Shown here one piece after another: positions 1-11,461 of a stretch of 64,000 nucleotides of DNA. How positions within the stretch are numbered: position 1 is the stretch's first letter; every line of letters starts with the position of its first letter. Source of the stretch: Anthoceros angustus. Its lineage: Eukaryota; Streptophyta; Anthocerotopsida; Anthocerotales; Anthocerotaceae. Where the stretch lies: assembly GCA_010909165.1 (NCBI GenBank), contig MU008155.1:744001-808000 (forward strand), given 5' to 3'. A model generated the notes under the pieces. That model made no database searches. It saw only the letters and a list, made by a program, of their open reading frames with translations, and was not told the DNA's origin. The translations under genes were made by a program, and so were the position numbers.

Positions 1-970
1 AAATGCCAAAAATGTTAGCTCGCGCGGACTTGGCTATCAGTTAACCCCTCTTCTTCTAGGGGTTGGTTTGCCACTCTCCTCATCCGCTCCAATCTCTCCT
101 AGCGGCGACTCCTCCCCTGAGAGGGCACAACTTGTCGTTCCCTTTATTTTCTCCTCCTTCACTCACGTTCTGCTGCCGATTTCGACTGGTGACCTAGGTG
201 TGGCTGGGTTCCTCTTCTGCGTGTCCTTCCCTTCGACCCCGTTCGGCCGTCGCGCCCTCCTTCTTGCCCTTGGAAACCTCCCACCTTTAGAACCTTCTAG
301 GGGCGCATTCCCAAGCTACTTTGGAATCCTTGCCGAATCCTCCTTACCTCCTCCTCCTCTACCTTGAGTTCCACGGCCGGTTTCCAGCTGAAGGCGGACC
401 GACTTCAACTCCGTTAAACACGGAATGCGCGAACACATGAATTAGAAAAGGTGAAATCAAGGAGGGCCGAGGGAAGGAGAGCAATTCGCCTCTCCTCAGG
501 CTCTTTCAAGATCATCCTCCCCAATCAATTTGTGTACCTTTAACCACCTCGTGAAGAAAGACCAAGTGATGCCATATGATCAACTTCCGATTACGAAACA
601 CAAAATCCATTTGGCCAATCCCACAGTGCTTGAGACACGAGTTGGCGAGTCACCCATCCATTGTTCACTCTCACTTCCCGGGCTTCATGGCGCGGCTGCG
701 GCTCGGTCTTCTTTCTGGGGTCAATTACCAAGCTCCATCCTCGATGCTTCTCGCCCCTTTGCTCGAAAGAGTCCCAAATCCAGTTTGCGGCCTCTTCCTC
801 GCGTCACCCTCTTGCGACTTGGTTCTCAATTGGCGCACTCTTGCACCAATCGGTCGTAACACCATTTCTTCTCCATAACTTGGACCCGGCTCACACGGTG
901 CCGCTCTCACTTTCCGATGGTCCATGTTGTTGGCCGCATGAGTGAAATTTCGGCGCGGCTCGGGCGCCAT
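1..970 (-). pseudogene. LTR-encoded reading frame of element A, 3' LTR copy (partial, broken)
   Basis: Starting at the ATG at 970 on the minus strand, the frame opens with MAPEPRR and shortly after has NMDHRKVRAAP. The same opening appears at the same LTR position in element D (MAPKVTT, then WPNMDHWKVR) and element B (MAPKKNT, then WPNMGHRRVK). An ATG further upstream at 1,237 would extend the frame, but that extension is arginine-rich and not shared, so I choose 970. The frame leaves the window at position 1 and has frame breaks. No known domain is recognised. The conserved start across three element families argues it is or was a protein gene; function is unknown. Confidence 0.5.
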
Positions 971-1331
971 CTCCTTTCTCGTTGTTTCAAAAAAAAACAC
1001 TCCTGCGGGTCGAGAAGGAAAAAATCGTCTCCTCCGCCTCGCTGGCGCTCTTCCGCCTCCTCCGAACTTGTGCCGGTTCTCTTTTCGCCCGCCGTGCGCA
1101 CTCGTCGCGCTCCTCACCTGCAGAGCGGAGCTCCGCGGCGGTTGCATGCGCCTTCTGCTGCGGCTCGCCCTCACGGAATGACCTCGCGGTCTTTGGGTGT
1201 GCCTCTCGATTGCGCTCCGTGGCGGCCACTCCGCCACTAGGGTTGTAAATTCCCACAGTGCATGCGTCCGTTTCTTGCCACCGTGGTGGAACTACCACCC
1301 CCCACTGGCTGTGGCATGTGAGCATCCCTAG

Positions 1332-1342
1332 CATATATAGAC
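1332..1342 (-). promoter_or_regulatory. TATA-like box in element A 3' LTR
   Basis: Minus-strand TGTCTATATATGC lies about 225 nt from the LTR start. The same box occurs in the 5' LTR at 62,138-62,147, and a close relative (AAGTCTATATATGTG) lies about 220 nt into the LTRs of element D. The conserved spacing suggests the element promoter; no transcription data are available. Confidence 0.5.
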
Positions 1343-1567
1343 ACCTTTTTATTCTAAAATTCCCAATACCCAAGGACTCTATCTACCACCCTATCAGGTC
1401 AAACCTAAGGTTCGAAAAAAAAATTATTATCTCCAAGGGCCAAGGACCATTCCGTATAAAAGACCTTACCAGGCGATTCTCAAAGCACTTTGCTATACAA
1501 ACACTCTCAAAAAAAAAATCGTTCATCCGACACTTGAGAGGGGTTAGTGTATATGTGGTCTTCCATA

Positions 1568-1600
1568 CTCCCCTTCTCATTTGTTGGCGTCCTCGCCAAC
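1568..1600 (-). promoter_or_regulatory. Element A stem-loop and polypurine tract before the 3' LTR
   Basis: On the minus strand the pol stop codon TAA (1,603-1,601) is followed at once by GTTGGCGAGGACGCCAAC, a 6-bp stem with a short loop. Next come AAAT and the purine run GAGAAGGGGAG, which ends 2-3 nt before the LTR. The polypurine tract primes plus-strand DNA synthesis. The stem-loop recurs in the same place in B, C and D. Confidence 0.75.
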
Positions 1601-2620
1601 TTATTGGTAATATTTTTAACTTGACCGTTGACCGTTGGCGGGCGATCCACTAAAATCGAGTTGAATTGATCCGTTGTCGAAAACTTACAAAACGAAGGGC
1701 CCCATCCACCTTAGATGTAATTTACGGAAAATGCATGTATCGGTTATCGTATAGTAAAGCGGATCCCGGGAACAACGTATTCTTGGCGCTTCAATCTCTT
1801 GTCGTGCCATTCCTTCCTCTCTTTGGACATCCGCATAACTTGGAGGCTTCTCTCTTCGTGTGTATCTGAAATCACCAACCTTTTCCAATGACTTTCCTCC
1901 GGCATTCGACTTTCTGTCTCGGTGGAACTTGAATTCTATTGGCATGGGTGAATGCCATAAGATAATCTGAGTCTGCTGCGTTGTCACCTTTTCCATGATC
2001 GGTATGCCCAGTCTTGAATCACGATTTCATATCGATCATATACATAGGCGGTGAGTTTGGTTAGGATCTTGCACAACAAGCCATTTGCCTTTTTTGTTGG
2101 CTTTTGGGTTATAGGGTGGTCTTCACTGTGACATTGAAGTGGTTGGTCATGTTGGAATTACGATTGTGAAATGTGTTCCTATCAGCGACCGGCTCGTGAG
2201 CCATATCGAGTGATGATTTGCTCGAGCAGGAATCGGCCACGGCGTTGAATCTACCGCGGTGCTTCTACCATCCGCGATGTCTGTGGCCACGGGATGTATT
2301 GGTTTTGGCGAGCCTTGGTTTTGGTGGATGGGCCGACAAAATCGATTCCCCATTTCTCGAATGGTGCGGTGCAAGTATGGGGACAAGGGGCCATTGGGTT
2401 GTTCGTTGGCTTGCCGACCCTTGGCGTCACGGCTTCGAACTCCTTGGCATCCTTGTACATTGTAGGCCACCAATAGGACCTCAAAATTTTCACGCATGTG
2501 ACATGCGGCGGCATAATGACCTCCGCCTCTTCTTCGTGTAAAGCTCGGGACTCGCTCACACTTGGCGTGCCCACTCGCTCCTGCCGGGATTCGGTATAAG
2601 TTCATATGTGTCTTAGATAG
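1601..2620 (-). pseudogene. Element A integrase (frameshifted)
   Basis: Integrase joins element cDNA to the genome. On the minus strand near 2,500-2,440 the frame shows an HHCC-like stretch with YWWPTMYKDAKEF. Near 2,390-2,330 comes PFEKWGIDFVGP, the start of the catalytic core with its first Asp. Towards 1,960-1,930 PMPIEF marks the C-terminal region, and near 1,700 KLHLRWMGPF marks the domain just before the stop. Several frame changes separate these blocks. The terminal VK-(K)YY-type residues and stop lie directly before the stem-loop, as in B and D. No chromodomain is visible. Confidence 0.75.
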
Positions 2621-2879
2621 TGCGGAGTAGTGGACACGCTTTGTCTTGGAAGATGTGGAGAATTTGGCCCGTGCCAGATAATCGTATATCTCGATATGTT
2701 GGTCTTGTGAACCTCTCCTCCCTTCTCAATCGATCTTGGCTCCTCCACCCTTCAGGCCCGGCTTCCTGTTGGTTTCGACCTGCGAAACAATGTCTCGGGA
2801 AAATCGTCTTCTGGTTTTTTCCTGTTTCAATCGAGATATGAAGTCGGCATTGATATGCTTCCTCTCTCGTTTGTGACTC

Positions 2880-3240
2880 TGAGCGGTGATCCAGTGCTAT
2901 CGTCCGTCCAAAGGTCGAGTTTATTCACAAGGTGTTTCAAGGCAAAGTGGTCAACATGGAACACAAATTCATACGAGAGGAGGTAGTGTATGCGAATTTC
3001 CGGTAAATTCCATTTGGTCCCTGGTATACTTTTAGTTCGCGTCCGTTAGTTGTCTCGCATAGTAGATCGGAAAATCCTTCTTCTTCTCATCCTAGCTGGT
3101 GACCGATTGCAAATCTTTGAAACATCAGCAGCTGGAACTTCTTACTCGATCCGGTCCTTTAGCGTGGGGTAGTGTCGTGAGTCTGAAATGCTTCCTCCGT
3201 TCGTCGTCCACTCCGATCCTTCCTTAACAAGCTCGTTAGT
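2880..3240 (-). pseudogene. Element A RNase H region (degenerate)
   Basis: On the minus strand the stretch around 2,990-2,930 reads HYLLSYEFVFHVDHFALKH with one small frame change. This is the RNase H C-terminal block shared with B (53,715-53,800) and D. The N-terminal half (3,240-3,050) is poorly preserved. RNase H removes the RNA strand during reverse transcription. Placement between RT and integrase is as expected for Ty3/gypsy. Confidence 0.6.
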
Positions 3241-3269
3241 GGGGCAGCCGGCGAAATTTGGAGCAAGCG

Positions 3270-3880
3270 TCTATAATGCATCCATTCGGGAACCCAGTTC
3301 CTTTAGCGTTATTGGTGCTCTAAGGGTGGCGATGACCTTTACCTTGTCGGATCTACTTCTATACCTCGGCTTGAAATTCGATGCCCCGAATTCCTTGACA
3401 TGTAGCACTTTTACGGATGCGAGGCATAATTGCGTGGTTTGCTCCGGCACCGGAGGTCGACGGATGGTCCTTGGCCGAATCGTCGTCGGAAAACTTCCAT
3501 AAAGTCGCGAAGGAAGTCCTTGAAAATTTTGACGATGGCTCGCATGAAGGACCGGTGCTCCGTCAACCAAATCTGGCGCTTGTAAGCATATGTCCCCAGT
3601 CCGGTTGTAAAAGCGGTCGGTGACGCTCTCCCTAAGGTGCGGTGATTATACCAGTACCATCTAGGAATGAATCGCCATTACACTGCGACGGATCGAGGAT
3701 ATTATCGATGAAGGTAGCGGAAAGTGATCCTTCTTGGTGACCTTATTCAACCTTCTCGATCTCGACAAATTTTTGCCTCTTAGGTACTACCACTATTGGA
3801 GCCACCCATTCGGTATTGACTATAGGATAGATCACATCCTTGAGTACATCTCAAGCGATCCTTTACCTTGAGGAGTACTT
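3270..3880 (-). pseudogene. Element A reverse transcriptase (frameshifted)
   Basis: The minus strand near 3,850-3,770 reads IYPIVNTEWVAPIVVVPK, the entry block of the RT domain. Near 3,340-3,290 it has DKVKVIATLRAPITLKEL, the block after the catalytic palm, equivalent to the DPDKVKMIVALKPPTTLKEL segment in B. Motifs between are disrupted by frame changes, and I could not read a clean catalytic DD pair. The enzyme copies element RNA into DNA in gag particles. Confidence 0.7.
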
Positions 3881-4258
3881 GGTTTAACTTGTCTTGTGGA
3901 ATCCTTCTGGGATTGCTCGGTTCCGAGTCAATCCTATGCTCCCATTCTTTGGGGATCCCTTCATGTGTTACCTCGAAAACATCGATGAATTACGCAGCGG
4001 TTGCTTCATTCCTTCCTCCAACGCGCATCCATTGTTCGGAGAATTTGAGCACCTTCCACGGAAGAACCTCAACGTCCTTGACTTCATGCTGTACCCTCGC
4101 TCAGTGCGGTGCTAACCGAATCCTTCTTACGGCTCCGGTTCCTCTTCTCTCATGCCCCATTCCAAACAAATCCTCCGGCGTGAAGCGCGCCTCCTGTTTC
4201 TCCACTCCTTGCTCCACGACCCCTTCGCCAGTTCGGGCGGTTACCACGACCCTCTGGG

Positions 4259-4790
4259 TTAATTGTATATGGATATCTGCGGTAGTCCACTCCTCATCGA
4301 GACCATGAGATGTGCGAGGAACCTATCTTCCTCTTTCATCTCCCACGTGTCCTCTGAGTGTACCTTTTTGATTGGAGTTTCACGCATACATGTCCTTACT
4401 CCGATAGGCACATCCTCCCTCCTTGGTCTTGGGATCCCATTCCAGTTTAAAACCGACTTCCTTCTTCCCCATTTGGCGTGCATTGCGATCGTACATCCAT
4501 GTTCGACCAATTAGGCGTCGTATACCGGCGATTTCTTTGGATGACTACATAATCCATCAAGTAGGGATGGTTCCAATGTCGTTAGCACCTGAGTTCCCCG
4601 GCACCATTACGGACATGTCGCCAGCATAAAACCTTGGTATGTCAATTTCCAATTTGTTTTTCATAATATTTACACGACCCGTGTCGAGAGGCACTCCTTT
4701 GATGCATCCGAAATTTCCACAGGTTGGTGGGCCTTGATCCACCATGGATACCAAGTTCATGGCTTTGTATAGGAACATTGCGCCTCTTTT
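4259..4790 (-). pseudogene. Element A retropepsin-like protease and PR-RT linker
   Basis: On the minus strand VSMVDQGP and then GVPLDTG can be read, with the catalytic Asp-Thr-Gly at 4,685-4,677, followed by VNIM. The Ser/Ala normally following DTG is missing because of a frame slip. The same order (pre-protease helix, PLD(T/S)GS, VNIMTEG, GTIPYLMDYVVI) is seen in B and D. The protease would cut the Gag-Pol polyprotein. Downstream, 4,510-4,259 is a charged linker without a recognised domain. Confidence 0.65.
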
Positions 4791-4799
4791 TGGTTGCGC

Positions 4800-7047
4800 C
4801 TTTTAACGCCCTCGATCTGCTTGCCTACGCGGTTGTCTCGGAGGAGTTGTCGAATGTGATCATGAAATGTTGGTCCATGATGGCCTCGAGATTGAAAAGC
4901 GGTGGCCATCTTTTCGCCATCCGAGTTTGGTTTGTAGATTCATGGTGGCTTGGTACGGTGGGGTGGGGTGGTGGACTCCAGTGGTGGAAATCGACACGCC
5001 TTTTCCCACCTTGCCTTCCCTTCTCTTGTATCATAACTTCTCTTCGTCGGTGGAAACCCCTTCTTTTTCACGATCGGTAGCTTGTAAGTGTCTTGATTAT
5101 GTCCTTCATTCCTTTCCGCTTTGGAACCCTCGTCCTTGGAACACTCTTTGCTCTCATTCCATCACATATTGGTTCAACTTTTCGCTTGTTCCACCTGCGC
5201 GGTTGTTTTATATTCCCCAGGCGTGGCGCTCCTCATCGATCCCATGGTCGTATCCGCCTCCTTTCTTCTTTTTTCCCACGCCTCTCTTTGCTTTTGTGCT
5301 CCTTGTTCTATGACCATGGCGGCTTCCCCATAATAATCGCTTCTGGTCTAATCCCTCAAGCTCCTCGGGGTTCCAATCTCGGCATCCTCCCATACCGCCA
5401 TAAGTCGTCCTCAACATGCATGGCGGACCACGGACTTGGGGCGGTGAACTCCCGTTACGGGTGGTGCGATCACCGTCTTTCGGGGCTTTGGCGAGCACAC
5501 TTCGCCAAATGCCCTGCTGCAATCTTGACATAGTTTATCAAAATCTCCATTGCCTTGGAGTTGGATAAGGCGGTGCGCATAGTGTCAAGGTTGCGACAAT
5601 TATAGCACAAGGCGGTGCCCATTGGATTGTTACCCGGTGATTCTGAACCCACGGAATTCGTGGTTGGCGGGTACATGGTCTTTGGGTACACTTGGGTTGT
5701 TGAACCTCACGGATGTATGTATCTTCCAGGACCCTCTTCCTCCTTCCTCCTCATATCCGGCGTGTACCCTTGTCGTCGGACAATTAGCTTTGGAGTGTCC
5801 ACTGCTGCCCACGTTGAGCAGAGGTTGGCTCGTGGGTTCGTGTGACTCTCCCTCTCATGTTCCTTGACCGCATTAAGATGGAATTTCTCGAATTTTGCCA
5901 TCATCTCCTCCATCTTGTTCCCTGTTGTTCTACTTTCTTGGCTGCTACCTCGGCCTCCCTCCTTTTATTCGCGTCCTTTTTGCGTACATCGCCTCTGTTT
6001 TGCCCTTGACTCCTTGTTGTCCGTGCGACCCTTCATTTCTTTTTCCATTTGGCGCTCCTCATCGATGGCCTTCCTCAGGCTGTCACTCGTTTCCTCCTCA
6101 GGAACTTTACATGGAATCTTACATGGAGCTCTCTTCACGATGAACTTTCTTAGGAGGATGAGGATCCCTTCTTTTTCCATCCAGGCTTCTTCTTCTCCTT
6201 CTTAGCCTTCCTCCTCCCTTGCGGGTTGGATTCCTCATAGTTTAGCGCCGCCTTGATAGCCTTGCCCAAATTCTTCTCCGCTTGTAACCTTCGTGTCTCC
6301 CCATCTTAGAACCCGGGCCTTTAGCGAACCACCGTATTGCAGCAACTCGAGTGAGGGCCACTTGATCGCGTGGTATGAAACCTCTCCACATACGCAAGGT
6401 TTCCTTCTTTCCTCTGCGACTTTTCAAGCTTGGACAACACGTATCCCTCGTCAAGCCCCAGACCTCTCACAGGCGGTTTTAATTCTTCATAGGTTCTTTG
6501 GAGGTGTGGGTGACTTGAGGTATTCGCGCCTATACCACTTTTGGACCCCGAAGAACTCCATAGAAAGAATCTGTGTGCATCTCCGCTTCTGGTTTGCAAA
6601 TGTCATGCTCAAAGCGCTCAACAAATTCATCGGGTCTTCATACCCTTCCCTCTCCATCCCAGTGATAAGGTTGCTTGGTGGTGACCACCGGTGGTGGTGG
6701 TCATGACTATCGTTCTTGATTCGGTGGTTGGTCAACAACGGTTCTGCGAGTCGATTGATCTCCAACGATGCACACTTTTGGAAGGTGGGTGGATGGAATT
6801 GGTCGAGGTTCCTTGGCGGTGGTACCTCGTCCAAGTCGAGGTTGGGGATCTTGCTCCAACAAGATCGGACCCCGTCCACTGGTTGCTTCCTTACCTCCTT
6901 CTCCTCCCAGCAGTGCGTCTTGGTGGATCCTCCTCAACTCGCGGTTTGCAACCCTTTTCAACCTTTCCGATTGCTTGGCGTTGTCGCTTCTCTTGTGGCC
7001 TTCCGTCCGACTTGACTCTGAACCCTCGACTCAACCGTGGCATCCAT
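4800..7047 (-). pseudogene. Element A gag (broken) with zinc-knuckle region
   Basis: Gag forms the particle and binds element RNA. The proposed start, ATG at 7,047 (MDATVES), matches the gag starts of B (MDATPIES) and D (MDASGGD) just after the PBS. Around 6,480-6,340 it has TYEELK, GLDEGYVLSKLEK and AYVERFH, the retrotransposon gag core. Around 5,910-5,850 it has EEMMAKFEKFHLNAVKEHE, a block also present in B and D. Two zinc-knuckle remnants follow: CYNCR near 5,610-5,590 and GHLAKCARQSPE near 5,520-5,480. Frame breaks are frequent. Confidence 0.7.
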
Positions 7048-7119
7048 CTACCTAACTAGATACACTCCAAAACTAGACACCTAAGCTATGGTTAGTCCCC
7101 TATAACCTTGACAGTTTCA

Positions 7120-7137
7120 TTCCCGACAGCAGCGCCA
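7120..7137 (-). promoter_or_regulatory. Element A primer-binding site (tRNA-Asp type)
   Basis: Minus strand TGGCGCTGCTGTCGGGAA starts a few bases after the LTR end (7,141). It resembles the 3' end complement of plant tRNA-Asp (TGGCGCCGTTGCCGGGGA) with mismatches. Elements B and D have closer matches at the same place. Confidence 0.75.
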
Positions 7138-7170
7138 AAATGTGGAATGGGTTTTGCATCGAAGGCAAAA

Positions 7171-7241
7171 GAGGCCACATTTACCCTCTATGTCGTTATA
7201 GTCCTAGGATTCGATCCCAAGGGAATGGTGTTGTGTCAAGG
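7171..7241 (-). promoter_or_regulatory. Conserved box near the 3' end of the element A LTR
   Basis: Read on the minus strand: TTGACACAACACCATTCCC, then TTGGGATCGAATCC, a CTATAACGACAT-like run, GAGGGTAAATGTGGCCTC. The same ordered motifs occur 20-110 nt before the LTR end in B (47,241-47,316; 60,858-60,930) and D (19,361-19,434; 30,795-30,855), although the rest of those LTRs differs. Conservation next to the PBS suggests a role in priming, packaging or RNA processing; this is inference. Confidence 0.5.
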
Positions 7242-7544
7242 TGTGCTAAATCTATGGATTCTAGACCTACCGTCGCTCACTACCCACCTTCTCCGGCTAC
7301 CTTACCCAAAACCCACCAGTGGTAGACTCGGCCACCATGGCGGTTGTTGTGGCGGTCCCACCAGCCGCCGCTTTCGCGTCTATTGTCACCGGCTCTCTCA
7401 CGGACCTAGGGGCTATGGGCATAACCTATATACACCTCACCTCTAAAATTTCGATTCCACCGCTTCCCTCCCTCGCATTTAGATTCCCTCACCCTCCGCA
7501 CTCATCTACCCCTTGAACCTTTCCTTCAATCTCCCTCCACGGGC

Positions 7545-7655
7545 CACCACAGACCCCTCTCCCACACCCCTCCTTCACAGACCCCTCCTTGGGCCACCAC
7601 AGACCCCTCCTTGGGCCACAGACCCCTCAGGACCACAGACCCCTCCTTGGAATGA
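7545..7655. repeat. Minisatellite of ACAGACCCCTCC units
   Basis: Units of the form ACAGACCCCTCCTTGGGCCAC are repeated about four to five times with truncations inside the A 5' LTR. No coding content is apparent. Confidence 0.75.
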
Positions 7656-8159
7656 ACACACAGTGGCGGCGGTTGGAAAGAGGATCGGGAAAACCCGGTC
7701 GGTGCTTGGGCGATTCGCCTTCGATTCCGCCTCGGCCTTCCGCGGCAATTCCTACCTCTTTTTCGGTGGCCTGCCTTCCGTCACCCAGTGGAGCTTGGCC
7801 ACTCCGCTCTCGACCATCCGAGGATCTTCCGGCCTTCTTGTGTGAGGCGGTGCATCGAGCAGTTTGATCTTGATCGAACGTCTCCAATCAACCTCGCGCA
7901 TAGCTTCAACACGGAAGTTCACACGAAATTATGCATTGGGAGACTCTCAAGGGTCTCTTATACATTGTTGTGGATTTCCACGACTCACTCCTACCGATGT
8001 CTGAAAATATGGCCCACTACCACGGCGCTCCTACCAATTCGAAACTACTGACCACGGGTCCTCAAAACATCCTATCCCTACCCCAAAAAGCCTCGGCCTA
8101 TGATGTCGCGCTCCTAAAATCGGTAGCGGCGCGTCATGATTCTTTGCCTAGCCACTATG

Positions 8160-10178
8160 CGGTGGGGTTCCGTCGCTCTCGCTCTCACCTGCGCCTGATC
8201 AGGCGATTCTCCCCAAAACCTCCACCTCGGCATCACTGCTGCGGTTTCTTGGCGTCTTCCATGGGCGTCGTTCGTCTATAGGCCCTAGGCATTATTCCGC
8301 TCCTCATCATTTGACAGCCACCGTGTGCTCCTCCCTCACGCCACAGCTTGCCTCATTTCCTCGATCACCACTTGGGGGTAGGCCCCGCTCCCGTTCGGAA
8401 GAACCAGTGGCAGTGGCGGTCAAGATGTCGACCAATAGTTTACGCCCCTCTGTCCCAACAACCACATACACATTTAGAGTGAGCAGCTCACCATGCGAAG
8501 CCGAGGACATGAGCATCCTCATCCAGCGTAACTGTCGCTCTTGACTACGGAGGTTCTTACCCTCTCCTCCGTGGACAATCACAGGCAGGCGCCTTGGGAA
8601 TCCGGAGGATCGTATCCCACTGCGGCGCTCTTGTCGGTGACTTCCCCACCTCGGTTCCTCCTTCGGCGGTGGCGGTTTAGCCACCGTGGTGGTAGTTTCC
8701 CCAGTGGTGGCTTGCTCTGCGGTTCTTTGTGGCTCTGCCCTTCTTGGTTTGGCCACCTCTCTCTTGACTCGGCCTAGCTTCATCTCTCTCGCTTATATCT
8801 CTCTTGACTTCTTGAATTTCTCGGGCGCCATTGTTTCCATTTGTTCACAGGCTCATGAGACCTCATCTTGAAACTCCTCGATTGTGGCATCGCTTGACTG
8901 ATTCACTAAGGCCTCTGTTGGGTGGACATGGCCTTTGGCTCATGCCTTGCATAGGCGCCTCGCATTCCGTCTGCGCTCCTGCCACCTTGTTCTCGCCTTC
9001 GGGCTCTCCAACTTCTCCTTGAGCAACTTTTCTGTTGGCACACTCGGCCGGTGAGAGCCATGGCGGCTGAAGATCGCTGCGAGCCATGGCCAGAAGTCAA
9101 GAGACTGCAGATTCCAATTAGGGCTGTCCGTGCCCATTCCTTCCACAACAATTCTCGCCTTGGTGTCACTGCCTGATGGGGACGGGTCGGTGAAATGTCG
9201 CCAAAAATGTTCGGAGCTCGCGGACTTGGCTATAGTTAACCCCTCTTCTTCTAGGGGTTGGTTTGCCACAATCTCCTCATCGCTCCAATCTCTCCTAGCG
9301 GCGACTCCTCCCCTGCACAGGAGGGCACAACTTGTCGTTCCCTTTTATTTTCTCCTCCTTCACTCGCGTTCCTGCTGCCGATTTCGACTGGTGACCCTAG
9401 GTGTGGTACATGGGTTCCTCTTCTGCAGTGTCCTTCCCTTCTTGTGACCCCGTTCGGCCGTCGCGCCCTCAGCTTCTTGCCCTTGAAACCTCCCCACCTT
9501 GTCCAGATCTTCTAGGGCGCATTCCCAAGCTGGAATCCTTCCGGAATCTTCCACTCCTCCTCCTCTACCTTGAGTTCACACGGTTTCCGGCTATGAAGGC
9601 GGAACCGACTTCAACTCAGTTAGACAGGAATCTGCGAACACATGAATTAGAAGGTGAAATCAAGGAGGTCGAGGGAAGGGAGAGCAAGTCGCCCTCTCCT
9701 CAGGCTCTTTCAAGATCATCCGCCCCAATCGATTTGGTACCTTTAACCACCTCATGAAGAAAGACCGAGTAGTGCGCCATATGATCAACTTCCGATTACT
9801 GCGACACAAAATCCATGGCTAATCCCACGGTGCTTGAGAACCACGAGTTGGCGAGTCACCCATCCATTATTCACTCTCACTTCCCGGGCTTCATAGCGCG
9901 GCTCTCGGGGTCTTCTTTCTGGGGTCAATTACCAAGCTTCCATCCTCGATGCTTCTCGCCCGCCTGCTGCTCGAAGAGTCCCAAATCCCGTTTTGCGGCC
10001 TCTTCCTCGCGTCTCCCTCTTGCAACTTGGTTCTCAATTGCGGGCGCACTCTTGCACCAATCTTTGGTACACGTAACATTTCATCTCCATAAATTCCAGA
10101 CCCGGCTCACGCAGTGCCGCTCTCACCTTCCAGTGGTCCATGTTGGGCCCTTTGCATGATAACGGCCGCCTCGGCGCC
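8160..10178 (-). pseudogene. LTR-encoded reading frame of element A, 5' LTR copy
   Basis: The start is set at ATG 10,178 on the minus strand, upstream of KGPNMDHWKVRAALREPG, matching the 3' LTR copy at 970. A later block (8,783-8,307) stays open for 158 residues and contains LNVYVVVGTEG, close to KVYVVVGTGG in the B LTR frame (around 45,510 and 59,405). The end is uncertain; stops accumulate by 8,160. Frames shift several times. Sense orientation, position between TATA box and LTR end, and matches in B and D support a real, now broken, gene of about 650 codons. Function unknown. Confidence 0.5.
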
Positions 10179-10739
10179 ATCTCTCTTTCTCCTTGTTTCT
10201 TGGAAAAGAACCCAACACTCCACCTGTGGAGTGGGAAAAGGAACACCACCCTCGCGTCTCCTGCATCGTTCTGTTGGCGCTCTTGCCTCGTCTCTTTTCC
10301 TCCTTAGCTACTCCCGGGCCTCAGTTCTCTTTTCCTTGGCCGCGTGTGGTGGGAGGTTCCGGGACCCCGGAACCCTCGACCTGTGGCAGCCACACTTATC
10401 CTGTCGGTTCGTGCAGTGGGTTTCGTTCCACGAAGGGTGGGGAGCCCTTCCCTTTCGATGGAGGTGCGCCCTCCACGGACCTCTCGACTCACGGCTCCGT
10501 CGGCGCCCGTGACTAGCGCCCCCTCCTGCAGTGACCCACCCTCGGTAAGTCACACTACCCTACGCGCGATGACTCGTCGGGCGGACCTCGTCGCGAGAGG
10601 CACCAATCTGCGGCGACCTTGGGACCCCAAATCACCGTCTGGTGGGCAATCCTCCACCAGCGTAGTTCCTACACTCCCTAAGACCCTTCTCGTGACAAAT
10701 TTGGGGCCGCCCCTCAAGCTCTTATCCACCCTTGAAATT

Positions 10740-10935
10740 TCACCTTCCCTCTCTTTTCTAGGTTTCTTCCTCCTCTCTTCTCTTTTTGTCTTTTCTCTTT
10801 TCTCTCTTGCTCCTTCCTTCTCCTCTCTTGCTCCCTATCCTCTCTAGCTCCTCTCTCTCTCGCTCTCCTCTCTCGCTCTCTCTCTCTCTTTTTCTTTTCT
10901 CTCTCTCCTCTCTTCTCCTCTCTTCTCTAATCTAC
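10740..10935. repeat. Polypyrimidine (CT-rich) tract in the element C 3' LTR
   Basis: About 190 bases of CTCTCT/CTTTTCTC on the plus strand, a purine run on the element's own strand. The matching tract in the other LTR is at 39,640-39,845 and differs in unit number. It lies 400-600 nt before the LTR end. Confidence 0.85.
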
Positions 10936-11461
10936 CTCTTCCACTCTTCCTAGCTAACTTCTCATTACAGGCGCCCTCACAGCCTCCCGGCCAGCGCCTC
11001 GAGATCATAGGCATTGCCCTCACGGACCTAGGCCGGACATTTGGCTACTGGCGGCGTCCGCGTCTTTGGATTTTGCTAGGGGTCTTCCCACGATGCAGCC
11101 GTCACTGCAACCACAATGCGCTCCTCACGCTCGACACTACCGGTGCTACCTCCGGAAAGAAAGGTTTGGGCCCGCCCTCACAGTCACGCACCTCAAGACC
11201 CTACGGACACCATGCACCCTCACACGGTGGCATGCGCTTGTGTAGCAAGACAAGCACACCGAGGAGGCAAGGCATGACATTTTATTATGGGGCTCCTCCC
11301 CTCTTATAGGAGCTCCCCAAACCCTAGCATTAATTAATTAAGTGGGGTAGGTGGGGTTGCTTACGGTTTTAAGTAGGTGGCCTCTTAAAGGTTCTTAACC
11401 TACCTCCTAACAATCCCACTAACCCCTAGGGGTCTTAATGACCCATTCACTCCCCTACCAA

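Larger units (their letters stand above)
1..1565 (-). repeat. Element A 3' LTR, partial (first ~1.56 kb of the LTR)
   Basis: Read on the minus strand, this begins just after the polypurine tract with TGGAAGACCACATATACAC, matching the right-hand 5' LTR that starts at 62,397 (TGTGGAAGACCACATATAC). Similarity continues through the TATA-like box and the start of the LTR reading frame to the window edge. The left limit is the window edge, so about 2.1 kb of this LTR is missing. The terminal TG is blurred (TATGG instead of TGTGG), which I treat as sequence noise. Confidence 0.85.
7141..10344 (-). repeat. Element A 5' LTR, inner part (interrupted by element C)
   Basis: On the minus strand this is the continuation of the LTR that starts at 62,397. 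It resumes at 10,344 after element C and ends at 7,141 with the complement of TGTG next to the PBS. Its 9,190-10,180 part matches the partial 3' LTR at 1-950. It holds most of the LTR reading frame, a minisatellite and the conserved LTR-end box. Confidence 0.85.

Noticed and set aside
1601-2620. Chromodomain at the integrase C-terminus
   Set aside because: In all four elements the frame ends a few residues after the HLRWMGP/VKKYY region, directly before the stem-loop, leaving no room for a chromodomain.
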